From Oreocharis arfaki (Eukaryota > Chordata > Aves > Passeriformes > Paramythiidae): a DNA stretch of 64,000 nucleotides. The translations under genes were made by a program, and so were the position numbers. The DNA is taken from positions 479,729 to 543,728 of the forward strand of contig VZRR01010831.1 of NCBI GenBank assembly GCA_013398015.1, in the 5' to 3' direction. The notes beneath the pieces were generated by a model. It saw only the letters and a program-made list of their open reading frames with translations, did not search any database and was not told the DNA's origin. How positions within the stretch are numbered: the stretch's first letter is position 1; each line of letters opens with the position of its first letter. Shown here one piece after another: positions 49,499-61,542 of the stretch.

Positions 49499-52400
49499 GT
49501 AAGTATTTCCTTTAATTTACGCCTCAGATACTGTTTTACTCGAGTTTCATGTGTGATTTTTTTTTTTTCTTTTTGCTCACCTTCCATTTTTTCCCCTCAT
49601 AAACCCCATTTTGAATCTGCCAGCCGTGCTGTCAGAGAGGTTAAAGTGTCAAAGATGTAAAATAGCTCCTGATTTCCTGACAATAGGCTGCCAGGCAGAA
49701 AAGAGGAATTGTTTATTTGTCCTCACTTCGGAAAAACACCGGCACCAAAGTCAATCAGCCATAGGACACATAACCATAGGACATTAAGAGTCATTAGTTC
49801 CAGTGGTTACAGGCACTTTTCCTAATATTTCATGCATCTTTTCCATGAAATTTTTGTCTCCCATGGAGTTGGTTCCTGCAGCCATTCACGGGGGTGTCTG
49901 GCCTTGTTGCTATTCCCTGTGACACAGCCCAAAACCCATTATGGGACACATCAGAGCAGCCAAGCAGGTTCTCCTCCAGGGAAGCCTCTGGACAACATCC
50001 TCCAAGGGCAGAGCAATGGCAGTGCAATTGTCCCTGTGTGCAGACAGGGGACAGTGAAGCTAACAGCCATGACAGATGGCTCTGTCTTGCCCAGCAGCAG
50101 GGCACGGATGATGAGGGAGTTGTTGCATCCCGCCCTCCTGCCAGGGGTTACTGCCCACCCTGCAGAACCCAGGACACGAGGGCAAGAGCAAACGTGCCAG
50201 TTTGTCCCTCACCCCAGCTCAGGTCCTGCCAGGCTGATTGGAAGGGATGGTGGCACATGTGTGCTCCCGGTGGCTCCGCGGTGGGAAACGGCTGCGTTCC
50301 TGGCAAAAAGGCAGCGCAGATGGCTCCAGATGGCAGCCCCTTGAAGGGCTCCAGTGTGAATTGCCAGAGCTCTTCTGGAGACATCCAGTGTAAAATCTTG
50401 CCATACTGCCAGGGATGTTGTGCTGTGTTGTGCAACCACTTGGCAACATCTGTACTGTTAAATTAAACTACAGCACCCGTGAGCAAGTACAGTCAAGAGC
50501 TGATGGTTGTGACAGCACCAAATTGGTAATTGTTCATAACTCTGTGTTGGTAACACGGCTCCACATGAACATCACCACTCATGTACAGCCCAGGGCAGAG
50601 CAGGGGCCATTCCCAGGCAGAAATGTGGGATGTGACTTAGGCAGGGTTTAAATCTCAGCACCTTACACATCCTCTACTGCTACGCCAGCCTTTGTGCTGG
50701 GTACTCAGCAGCTCTTGCAGATGATTAATCACACATGCCCTCACCCTTTGGAAAAATATCATTTTTGGTAAGCTGCCAAACAGTCCTCATGTTATTTCAG
50801 ACAGTCTGGAAAATAAGGAAAAAGATCTTGCCTCAGTACTCCAGAGGCCCACAGGAAACCAGGATCTAAGCAGCTCCTACACAAATGCTCCAGGTCTTTC
50901 CAGGCAGATGAAGGACTTGTTTTACTGAAAAGTGTAGCTGTTGTCACTAATAACTGTTTCAAGTATTAGGAGTTAATTTCTTGTCATTTTACTTAGCCTA
51001 TCCTGTTTTGGTTTTGTTTTCAAGTATCTTTCTACAGGTAGCACCCAACTTTCAGTTGTTCCATTATCATTACATTTATTTGATCAGGGCAAACAGGCTT
51101 AAGCCATACCTTAAAATGGGATTATATCAAAATGCAGGTCCAGAGCCTTAAATTTCCACTGGTAGCACTGAAATCAAAACTATTCTTACAGTGATCTGAT
51201 CTGAAATGTTATCAGGCTCTGCTCAGTGGTTGGGTTATGATACTTACCCTGGTTTCACACATTGTGACCTGCACACCCTTTGATTTTTTATGTTGCTGTA
51301 TGGCATCTTTAAAAGGGAAAAAATGAAACAGTAAAAAATACTTGCAGCATTAAATTTCCTGGGCCACTGCTTCTGGTTAGCTAGAAAAATTCCCATTTGT
51401 GATATTGCTGGTTTTGTTTGTGAAGCTTGCTGTGCCAGGACTGTATTGTGCCTTTGAGAGGCAGAGCGAGCTCAAATACCCACCCCGAGGTTACGAGAGG
51501 AAGACATGGATGGAAAAGCAAGTTTCCATTTTCAGATTTTCTAGATTTGTTACTTTTGACTCGGAATTGGAGCTATAAGCTAATGATGATGATGATGGTG
51601 ATGATGATTATCATCGTTATCATTCTTTATCAGTATTTGATGCAGAAATTTCTGCTTCCATAGACGGGGAGTTTTCTGTTTGCAGAAAACATGCCAGTGC
51701 AAACTTCTTGGCCAGCTCCACTTTTGAGTGCTGCCCCTGCCTCTGCCTTTGATTCACCCTGCGGTGTGAGATTAGCCCCTTCCAGCTTGCAGGGGTCACA
51801 GCTGCCCTTCGGATACAGCAGGTACAAGGGTAGTACTTTGAAGATTAGATAGTACGGTGTATGAAAGTTCTGAGATGCCAAATGCTAAGGCCAAGCTTAG
51901 AAGCTTTAGCAGCCTTAAGATAAAGCCTTTGTGAAGTTTGCAGAAATCCCAGAGTTCCGTGGTTTTGGGTCACTTTGGGCTGCAGCAGCCGATTGCTGTG
52001 TGTGGGAGAGCTCCTGAGGAATCTCATGGCTAAGCATCCTTCCCCTCAAATCTCTCCGTGGTGAATTAGGTCAGAAGGTTAATGACAAACCTACGTGCAG
52101 CTTTTTTCTCCCTGTTCGTGGGCATTTCAGTAACGATTTCCAGCTTACAGGTTTGCTGACCTCCCTGCCCCTTGTTTTTCAGAAGCTCGCAATCTATAAG
52201 GAGATATTTTTAGCCCTGTGCAGCTGCAGTTGTGGAGCGCTGCAAAGGAGCTTCCCGGCTCAGGGATCAGCTACTCAGTAGCCCTGACATTAAATCAGAT
52301 CAGCTCTAAACTCTGCTAATTGATTCTGACCCACCCAGGCACTCCCTGCCGTGAAGGACACAGGAAAACACTCCTGGATTCACAGGATGCAGTGGGAGAT

Positions 52401-54466
52401 GCTGCAACAAAGGGGAAAAGGGGGTCAGAGACATTCAAATTACAACTTCTGTGAGGCACCAATCAGACTAACAAAGGGTGATGGCGAACCGACCTGGAAA
52501 ACAAAACAAACCCTCCCCGTTTGTCTGGGACTTAGTCCTGAAAAAAGCTTTGACTCTTCCGCTCCCAGCCAGCACCTAGAATGACAACGAATGTTGAAAC
52601 GGTGTTTTCTCAATGGATAGCAGGATTAATTTCTGGTAATTTTTAAAGCAATTGCTGAAAAGCAGCAAATGGATGATGTGAAAACGTGCAGTATGGTTTT
52701 TTGATTAAGCTCCAACTGCCTGTATATAATGTTCTGAGGTTTGGATTTGCCTAGGAAGAGATATGGATAATAATAACCACATATCTAAACACTTCAGGTT
52801 TAAGTGAAATAAAGGCCACTCATCATTTGATTTTCATCAAAGTATTAAGGAAAGCAAGACATAATTTTAGGCAATCTTGAACCTAGCAGTCTCTGTGACT
52901 GTAATTCAGAGAAAACTTCGACCCTTTAGTATGCAGGAGGGTTTAGGAGGATTTAGAGACAGTTATTAGTATTACCTTCAGGAGCTTGAAGTTCTTTCTA
53001 TTTCTTCATCTAATAATTTTATTTGCCTTTAGAGTAGTGCAAAATCTGTATCTCAGGGCAAGATGAAAATATCCTGCTGTGTGTTCAAGAAATGGAAAAT
53101 TAGGAAAAAAAAAAAGAGAGAAAATTAGGGGGAAGAACTATGGAACATTAGAAAAATATTCCAAATGCAATTGTAAGAAAACAAATTTTCCAAAGTACCT
53201 GATTTAGGTTTGGATGGTTGTAGCTTTTCTTTTTATCTTTGTCCCTTTAGGGAACTGCTCTTCTCTTTATATGCAGCTGAAATAGTTCTTCTGAAAAAAC
53301 CAGGACTTAGGATTCTACATTTCCACTGTGGTTATGGCACTCACACTGCATCAGTTTTTTATTCTGATACTGTATGGCACATAATGAGATATAACTATAT
53401 CACTTAATGCAGCAATTAAAATGTAAAAAAGGATGTGTCTGTTTTTCTCTCTCACCCTCCTTTCCTTTTAGCAAGTAAGTAGCCACTTTTATGTTTCAGT
53501 AGCTGGTTAAAATTTAATAGCTTCCATCCAAAGCCATCACAGTTCACAATACTTACGTGTTTCTACGCATTTCAAGCAAATCTGCATTTTATAGCCTCAT
53601 TTGTGGTTGCATTCTGCGGTTTAATGGTAATCAGGAAATGAGTGAGAAGTCTTCCATGACTAAACAGCCTCCCACAGAAGGTGCTGCATTCTTCTCACGT
53701 CCCTTAGAGGTAAAGAAGAAAAGAATTGAAAAGCTCAAGTATTATATATCACCAGGAAGCCAGGTATATTCAAAATGCAAATATGTCCCAGAATGAAAAA
53801 GTGAGCTGCCTGCCAGTAGTTGGTAGATTCATTTCCCTCGTTTTCCTCTCAAAATTTGATTGTTTCTATCCAGCATTGCTCTCCTGTTTTACTGATGAGT
53901 GTAATGTCAGGCAGTCTTTAGCAGATTAGTATCAGGTTGGCTGTCTGAATTTCAGATCACTATCACTGCTGCACCCTTAGAATTGATAGCAGAACGTTTC
54001 TGTGCACGGGAGGAGTCTGATGTATGTGGCACTAAATGAGCTTTGCCAAATGTGCTCCTCGCCCAGAAAAGCCCGGCAGAAATGTCACAGCAGTGCTATT
54101 TCCCCATAATAAGGAATAATAAACACAGGGAGGAATTCTGGGGTCTCTTACAGCTTTTTAAAAATTTAATAGGACTCAAAATTAATCATAGTATCTGACT
54201 GCATAGCAGACATGGTTTTCCTTCATCCATGCATGCAATTCTCCTGGATTTCCGATAATCTCTGAGTCTCTGCACTCAGTCCCTCATTACCATGAGCCTG
54301 GTTATGTGTTCACGGCCATTAGACACACAAATGGAGCTTCCACCCCAAACAGAAAAATCCCTGGGAATGTTCTGCCTGCAGGTGAAGCAACAACGTGCCT
54401 TGTTCCCTGAGAACTCAATCTTTTGTGCTCGTTAACAGGCCTCTAATACCGTGACCCTGTTTCCAG
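49499..54466 (+). other. intron, FN6/transmembrane (5 kb)
   Basis: Phase-1 intron. A GC-richer part at about 49880-50460 is open in several frames on both strands, unidentified. An ATG-type trinucleotide tract with a weak inverted repeat lies at 51583-51622. Nothing recognised from 51.7 to 54.4 kb. Confidence 0.83.
51583..51622. repeat. ATG-type trinucleotide tract with weak inverted repeat
   Basis: atgatgatgatgatggtgat followed by gatgattatcatcgttatca; the second part is roughly the reverse complement of the first, so a hairpin is possible. Confidence 0.75.
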
Positions 54467-54643
54467 GTACGATCCCGCCTCTCATTAAGTCGGTTGTGCA
54501 AAGCGAGGAAGGGCTGGGAACCAACGAAGGGCTAAAGATGCTGGTGACCATCTCCTGTATCCTGGTCGGGGTCTTGGTGCTCTTTGTGATGCTGCTGATC
54601 GTGAGGAGGAGGAGGAGGGAGCAGAGGCTGAAGAGGCTGCGAG
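54467..54643 (+). CDS. DSCAM: DSCAM exon, juxtamembrane linker and transmembrane helix
   Basis: 177-nt exon. It begins S-T-I-P-P-L-I-K-S-V-V-Q, followed by EEGLGTNEGLK, then a 22-residue hydrophobic helix encoded at about 54538-54603 (MLVTISCILVGV then LVLFVMLLIV), and a stop-transfer cluster of five arginines with EQRLKRLR. This is the membrane anchor and start of the cytoplasmic side. The N-E-G-L-K-M-L-V-T-I-S-C-I-L segment separates DSCAM from DSCAML1. Acceptor gtttccag|gt, donor ctgcgag|gtgaga, phase 1 both ends; the final g joins at of the next exon to make aspartate. If the donor is not used, the frame continues for 11 more codons to a stop at 54676-54678. Confidence 0.97.
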
Positions 54644-57600
54644 GTGAGATGATGTCTGTGGAACTTGTCTCTATCTGAACGTGAAAATAGGAGTGGGGCT
54701 GCAGGTGGCCAATCTGTGAAATCCCCAGCTGGGATCATTTTCCTGCAATACAGAACAAAGTGTGTGTGTTTTCTGTAGAAATTCCTTCTTTTTCATTTGG
54801 TCATAAGTTTCTAAAAAAAAAAAGATTAATACATCCATTGTTCTTATTCTGCGTGGGGGAAAGGAAAATATTTCTCCATGGTTGCTTTCCTTTTTTGTTG
54901 TTCTTGGTTTGTTTCCCTTGATGACCTAAAAGTGGATTTCTTTTGAAGGATGAAAGCAGGTGCTCTGAAGAGGAGGGAATCTCAGTTTTCCAGCAGATGC
55001 TAACCATGACTTTCAAATTATACAGTGAAAGTAGCCAGATGTTAGTAGGCTAGAAAACACAATCAGTATTCTCAGATTTGTCACCACATTTTTCCCATGA
55101 TTTTCTATAACAGAACTTAGACAACATTTCATTGTTCACTGACCTTTCATTGTCACTGATCCGTATTTTCCTCTAATCTTTATTCAAATTCAGTTGTTTG
55201 TCATGTGAATAAGATTTAGATCTGTGAATTCATTCAGCTTTATCATTTTTCTGGTAAATACCCCTGGCTGAGCCACAGCCAAGGTTTTGACCCTTGCAGT
55301 CTGCCACTGCTGCCCTATAGCTTTTGCACTGGCACACTACAGCAGAACCTTCCCTGAAGGTATTTGGGAAAAAAACCTTTCAAATCCAAACCTCAATTAA
55401 TAGTGAAACAATTTATCATCTGCAAAAATGAGCCTAATCTTTTCCAGGAGCAGCCAAATTGTTTAGCTGTTTGAATTTGAACCAAAATATGATCATGGTA
55501 TTTATTAGAATCAGGGCCCACCCTATGTTTTCCTTCTGACCTTCCTACTCATCTCTCTTTTAGGTCTAATTTCTTCCTTTTTAACGATATTTTGGAGTTT
55601 CTTAAAAGAAAAAAAAAATACAGAGGGCATGAGCAAATTCATATATTAGAGAGGACAACCAACCTTATGGTTCATACACAGCCCTGGAAATCAGGACATC
55701 TGGATGCTTTAGCTTGTATAATCACTTTTTCTTCAAAACCTTAAAAGCCATTTACCTCCACGGTCTTGGTTTTCTTTCATTAAAAATAAAAAAGTGGTAA
55801 AGAAAAAGAAAGTGTTATCTTATCTTCTTAGAAATACTGTGGAATTCCATCCAGTAATGAGCAGGACATCTCCAGCCCTTCGGCTCTAGAGAATGATGTC
55901 TGTGCACATTATTTTTTCATGGTTAATTTACAAGTATTCATAAAGTCTTGAGTTACAGTCCCTTAAGGAAGGCTGATGATCCCCGACCAGGATGGCTTTT
56001 GCATAACATAAGATTTCTCTGAGCTATTTCCTCTCAGAAATGAGGGATTTAGAAAAATATCGGAGCTCCACTTAAATATAGGCAGTGGAAAAGATTTCAT
56101 CAGTACTTTTGATAAAAGTAGCCAGTATTTAACTGCCACTTCTGTAAAAGTTGTGTCTCACTTATCTGAATTTGTCAGGCTCCAGCTCCACACCCCATCT
56201 GCTCCTGTTTTACTTCTCCACAGTACAGAAGTTCTTTTTTGTACCATTTTCAGTCTCCGAGGATATTCTTTCCACATGGTGGTAACCAAGTCATTTCTTA
56301 ATGTTTTAAGTGGTATGTGAAACAGATTAATGTATTTTTATTTTCCTCTGTAGTTCTTCCCATCGTTTACATCCTTAACATTTTATCCATTGCTATCATT
56401 TCCCAGTTTTCTTGTTGCTCTTCAAGAGCCAAACATCCCCCATTGTACAGCCCTGGTTTGTGTCCTCGATGTATGAGCTTATGATCCAGATTATTTTCAT
56501 AGTGATCTGGCATTTTCCTAATGTTTTAGCCACCAAACCCCTGTGTCATTTTCAAACTTTTATCAGATATTATTTTATTTACTTCAGACCACTGATAAAT
56601 GTCCCAGACAAAAAATACTGAATAATGATTCTCTGCTTAAAACTGGGGTCTGAATACGTTGAATTCCATGTAAAATGGCTGCTGTGTGAATTTTTGCATC
56701 ATGCTACTTTCTGTTAAAATGCTTTGAGTTACCAAAACTTCATTTTAGAGAAATATAAATGTGATCTTTTACTGTTATTTAACCATATCACAGCGAGAGT
56801 GGTTTTTTCAATGTCATTAATTCTCAGCAAATTTTAATCTCATTTGAAACAATCCACTTTGTTTGACATGGCTGCTTGACCACAAGTCTGTATTGATTGG
56901 CCTCAATTATCCTTTTAATTCATTTCATTAAGCTTCATTCAGTTTTTTTTTATTATTTTGTGCACTGCCAAGATCAGATTGATAGGACTTCACTAATTCA
57001 GAATTTTTTTTGCTCTTTTTTTTTGAAGGCTGAGGTCATGTTAGACATTTTCTGCTCTTCTGGAAGTCGCTTCAAGTTCTAGAAGTTTTTCTAAAAGACA
57101 ATTATTGCTGTTCCAGAGAACTCCTTACTAAGCTCTCTAAAACAAATATGTGCAAGTTTTTCTGATCTCCTAACTAAAATATAAATGGTTTGCTCTAGTA
57201 ACTGCTGTGATTAACTTTCGTATAATTTTTGAAAGTGAAATATCACATTATCACTTGGTGGGCATGATCTGCTGGGGTTTCTTGGAGGCACAATATTCAT
57301 TTTTCCTAAATCAGGATTCCCCTCCCACCTTCCCTCTAGTCTACATAAGAAAGAATAATCTCCACAGTGGGACCTTCTAAAATAATTTGTGCAAGTTACA
57401 GATGTAACTCTTGCTTTTGTGGCTGCAGATGTGGGGTTTTCTGAACCTGCTTAACGAAGAGGAGTGGGAATTGCAGGTTTATTTGCAGTGTGCTCTGCAT
57501 GCAAACATTTGTTTCTTAGGCTATGGTTTGAGTTTCCATCTCTGTTGGCAAACGCAGCATAAGGACAGAAGCCTCCAGTTTTGATCCTTTTACCACTTCT

Positions 57601-58293
57601 CTGGATGTAGGGACAGTTAAACTTTTTTCTTTCTCCTTTATAAAAAAGCAGAGTTTTCAGCAAAGTCCTGATTTTTGCCCAGTTTAGTTTTTGTGACCAG
57701 CCAGGTCATAAAAAAAGGTCACTTGGCTGCTGGGGTTCGTGCAGCCATTCAGTAGGTCAGTAGATATTCTCAAAGAGAAGCCTGATGGCTCAATGCTCCT
57801 TCTCCTGGCTATTAACCCAGCTCTGCTACCCTGTAATTGTTCTCCCTTTGTTTTTAAATCCAATCCACCTTAACACAAGCAGAAAGGATCGGCGCGGCGT
57901 GACAGTTCAGGAGTGGCAGGATGCAATTTGAAACTCTATCACTGTCCCTGATTTCCCAGGGGCCAAACCCAAGTGTGTTAAGAATTTTAAAGGTGGCTGC
58001 CCCAGCAAAGGGAAGTGATGGCTGTGGCTTTTTCACTGAAGTGATGCTTGGCTGGAGCAGAGATCATCTCCTTCCCTCTGTCATCCAAGCCCCTTTGCCA
58101 AGCCCTGCTTTCACCACCTGAAAGCAGGGAGGTGATAGGACACAGCCAGGGATGCTGGCTATTTTAGGAAGTGTTCTCAATATGCTGATCAAAAGAGTAA
58201 TGAAGGAAATGCACATGAAAATCCCTGGTCGTTGGTTTGTGACAATAACATTTCTCCTGGAGCTGAAGTTTTGGGCACATGATGTTGTCATAG

Positions 58294-58768
58294 TGGGCCC
58301 AGCACAGGGAGGACGTGGAGCTGCTGCAGAGAGCCCAGAGGAGGCACCAGGATGAGCAGAGGGATGGAGCAGCTCTGCTGGCAGGAAAGGCTGCGAGAGC
58401 TGCCATTGCTCAGCCTGGAGAGGAGAAGCTTTGGGGTGAGCTCAGTGTGGCCTTGCAGGGCCTGAAGGAGCTGCAGGAAAGATGGAGAGAGACAATTGCC
58501 AAGGGCTGGAGGGACAGGAGCCAGGGAATGGCTTCCCAGTGCCAGAGGGCAGGGCTGGATGGGATCTTGGGAAGGAATTGTTCCCTGGGAGGGTGGGCAG
58601 GCCCTGGCACAGGGTGCCCAGAGCAGCTGTGGCTGCCCCTGGATCCCTGGCAGTGCCCAAGGCCAGGTTGGACATTGGGGCTTGGAGCAGCCTGGGACAG
58701 TGGAAGGTGTCCCTGGGCACTGGATGAGCTTTATGGTCCTTTCCAACCCAAACCATTCTATGTTCCGT
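58294..58768 (+). mobile_element. CR1 3' end, young copy
   Basis: Begins gggcccagcacagggaggac and runs through the same body as the 8, 14 and 37 kb copies to cctttccaacccaaaccatt. Near its 3' end it lacks a short piece (ccatggcaggggtgg-type) present in the sisters. Sense orientation, in the intron between the transmembrane and tail exons. Confidence 0.86.
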
Positions 58769-60797
58769 GATATTCATCCCCATTTAGGCTTTTGGCTTTT
58801 GCTTTGATGGACATGTCAGTGCCCTTTATATTCCTGCCACCTTTGTTTTTGTCCCTTCCCACACCAACCTGTGTGCCCATCATTAACTCCAGCAGTGCTG
58901 CTCACCTTTTGAACAATCTGCTTGGATAATTAGCACATTTAAACTCAGCTGACAGAGCTTTTCCCTTCAGTACTTCCTCATTCAGCTTTTGACACGTAAC
59001 ATGGTCTTGCTGATGCCTCATGTTATTTTTGACTGAAGGTGCACAGTCTGCTCTGCATCTCTTTAACCAAGAACCAGCATGTGTTAATGAGCACTTATGT
59101 GCCACATCCATGAATTGGTGTGAGTTTTTTTCCAGATGCAGAGTGGGAATCATCTGTGTGCTGGGCAGCACCTGAGAACACGTGAGGGAGGTTGTTTGCC
59201 ATTTAAACCTGATAAAATATTATGAAAAGCAAACTTAAGTATGTTGTAATCATCTTCAACTTTGGCCCTTCCGCTTTTCTTGAGTTGTGAATTCCTTGCA
59301 CAAATATCCACAGACTTCACTTAAGGAGGCAGCAATTGCTTCAAAAATCTGCTAGCTGAATGAAAACAGTATTTGCATATTAAACCACCCTGATTATGTG
59401 TGCCAGAGGGAGAATGTGTGCACAGTGTCTTCATGATCCTGGTGCTGCTAGAATAGCAAGAAGCACCATAAAATTTGATGAAAAAGAAGCCCCATTACTT
59501 GCAACCAGTGTCATTATTATTACTGTGTTGGGTTTGTTTGGCTTTTTTGTATTCTTCAACAGAACTGTGTCCCCTTCCTGGGTTTTCAGAAGTCAGTAAC
59601 AAAACTCATTTGGGAGCAGCAGGGTTGCTCTTTTGGTTTATGACTGGTGGCAAGGATATTGTCATCTTCTGGGCACTACCACTTACAGGGGTTAATGGTG
59701 AAAACAATCTCATTCCAAGTGAAAACTAGGAATTCTGAGTGCCCAAGTGGAGCACTGTTTGGTTTAGATGAGACCCCTCAGACGAACCATCCTTCCCTCC
59801 AGCAGGAATCTGCCATGCTTTGTGCTGGAAAGGGATAGAAGAAGGTTAAAAATGAAGGAGTGGAGCAAACAGACCTAGAGGGAGCACAGAATTCCAGCTT
59901 CTGCAGTGGTAGGTGAGGAATAAAGCTTAAGAGAGGCAAGCTGGCACTGTGTCAGATAAACACAATGCAGAAAAGTGGATAAAAAAGGGGTTTTGTTGAG
60001 GTTTTTTAATGAATAAAAAGAGCCCTCTGTCCATTTTTTTTTTAAAAATCAGTACAACACAAGCTATAGAGATGTGTTGAGATGGTGGCTCGTTCCTGCC
60101 TGCATCCTTGGAATTTTAAAGGCAGGATATTTAATAGGATCTCAAGTAAGGAAATTGTTGTAGGTGTTGGAGACCCAAGAGGTGATTGAGGAATAAAAAA
60201 GGTGGGATGGAGAAAAAAAGGCAAATTCAGTAAATGTCTTGGCAGGTGCTGGTAGATTTACAAGAAGCAGATAAAAGAAGAAATGTTAAGTTTTACAGAA
60301 AAGAGTTGTTTGAAGACTTAGAACTTGGAATTGTTTCCTTCTCAGATTTGCTTCACTTGGTTGCACAAAAGGCTGCTTTGTTGCTGTGTGATAAACTTAA
60401 GGACTCGGGAATCAGCATTTTGAGTGAGTTTGTTTAGCAGCAGACTGCAGGAGAACAAAGCAGAGCCGCCTGGTTTTGCCGGATGATACCACAGAAATGA
60501 GTGTATTACGTTGATAAAGTTTTACAGAAGCCTACCTGAAAAACCAAACTTCAGCTGTCTTTTGAACTGATAAGTATTGAAATAATTATAGCCCCAAAGG
60601 ATTTTCTGCTAATAATAGCAGCAATGACAAGAATGGGAGGAATATTTTTCCTTCAGCAGTGTCTCATTTCGCAGGGCTGATCCATGTGGGAATAAACCAT
60701 CCTCTGTTTCGTGTGTAGACCATGCTCTGAAGACCCAGCAGTAATTGTGAATTATTGTTACTGGAAAAATATTCATATCTGAGTGCAAACAAACAAG

Positions 60798-61016
60798 TTT
60801 GTGCCAGGGGAGGCTCAGGTTGGACATCAGGAGGAATTTCTCCATGGAAATGGTTGTGAAATGTTGGAAGGGGCTGCCCAGGGAGGTTTGGAGTCCCCAT
60901 CCCTGGAGGTGTCCAAGGAAGGCCTGGATGTGGCACTCAGTGCTCTGGGCTGGGACAAGGTGGGAATAAGGCACAGCTTGGATTCTTGGAGGTCTTTTCA
61001 GTGATTCTGCGATTCT
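60798..61016 (+). mobile_element. CR1 3' end, second group
   Basis: Reads gtgccaggggaggctcaggt, tggacatcaggaggaatttc, ggggctgcccagggaggttt, aggaaggcctggatgtggca and ends cttttcagtgattctgcgat. Sense orientation; close to the 29.5 kb copy. About 0.5 kb upstream of the 31-nt exon. Confidence 0.8.
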
Positions 61017-61511
61017 AAATGGATTCCTTGGAGACCTCCCTTGCTCAGATCTCCGTGCAATTACATTTGGTTTGGAAATGACAGGTTGACAACTGCTCAT
61101 CCAGCCTGGCTCTGGCTCCTGCCTAGGGATGGATATCAAAATTCCTATTTTTTTTGCCTTTTCTTCTTCCTTCACCTGTTCATTTGCTACCCATGGCACA
61201 AAGGAACTGAGATCCCCGTTATTTGTTAAATTCTTTCTATCTCTGATATGTTTATGTAGCGTTTTTTACTTAAGCCAATGGTAACTTGTATTTCTCTCAT
61301 CATCTTTGGTGCTACTGAGGAACTAAACAGGGCTGTTTGGAGCAGAAATGCAATTTTAGCAGAAGTAGGGACTTTTGGACACTCTTTGATTCTTTCCACT
61401 GATCTGAGAAACAACAGTGGTCTTACACATGGCTAATTTAAATCACTTGCTAATAATGCATCTATCAAACAGATTTTCATTTGTGACGACATTTCTTCTG
61501 TTTCCTTCTAG

Positions 61512-61542
61512 ATGCAAAGAGTTTGGCCGAAATGCTTATGAG
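61512..61542 (+). CDS. DSCAM: DSCAM 31-nt exon, start of cytoplasmic tail
   Basis: Very short exon between ttccttctag and a consensus donor atgag|gtaaga. With the g left by the transmembrane exon it reads D-A-K-S-L-A-E-M-L-M and two bases of serine or arginine. R-L-R-D-A-K-S-L-A-E-M-L is invariant in the DSCAM family directly after the membrane-proximal basic stretch, so the call is firm in spite of the length. It ends in phase 2. The next exon, which should start with K-N-T-R-like residues, is not in the remaining 2.46 kb. Because 31 is not a multiple of three, skipping this exon would shift the frame of the tail. Confidence 0.93.

Larger units (their letters stand above)
54644..61511 (+). 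other. intron, transmembrane/cytoplasmic tail (6.9 kb)
   Basis: Phase-1 intron. Holds CR1 tails at 58294-58768 and about 60798-61016. Open frames at 59396-59599 and 60234-60437 match nothing I know. 54.7-58.2 kb is AT-rich without recognisable features. Confidence 0.83.
950..61542 (+). other. DSCAM: DSCAM gene, internal portion (14 exons)
   Basis: Span of the gene that is visible; the real gene extends beyond both window edges. DSCAM is a single-pass neuronal receptor with ten Ig and six FN3 domains. It mediates homophilic adhesion and self-avoidance, lamina-specific wiring in retina, and takes part in netrin signalling. The exons here run from mid-FN1 to the first residues of the cytoplasmic tail. 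All fourteen have GT donors and AG acceptors, and reading phase is continuous at every junction except 36050/43537. Phase-1 introns separate the domains. DSCAML1 was considered and rejected because the transmembrane exon, the FN2 motif NIIRGYQIGYREY-type region and the Ig10 motif NNWGSDEIILNLQVQ are the DSCAM versions. Confidence 0.96.

Noticed and set aside
54467..54643. Assignment to DSCAML1 instead of DSCAM
   Set aside because: The linker and helix sequence (NEGLKMLVTISCILVG) and the Ig10 and FN6 sequences match DSCAM and differ from DSCAML1 as I recall them.
59396..59599. Short frame with a hydrophobic stretch
   Set aside because: Looks like a membrane segment (VIIITVLGLFGFFVFF), but T-rich DNA gives such runs by chance; no splice or family support.
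60234..60437. 67-codon frame rich in L, D, K
   Set aside because: No recognised family, no neighbouring exon or promoter features.
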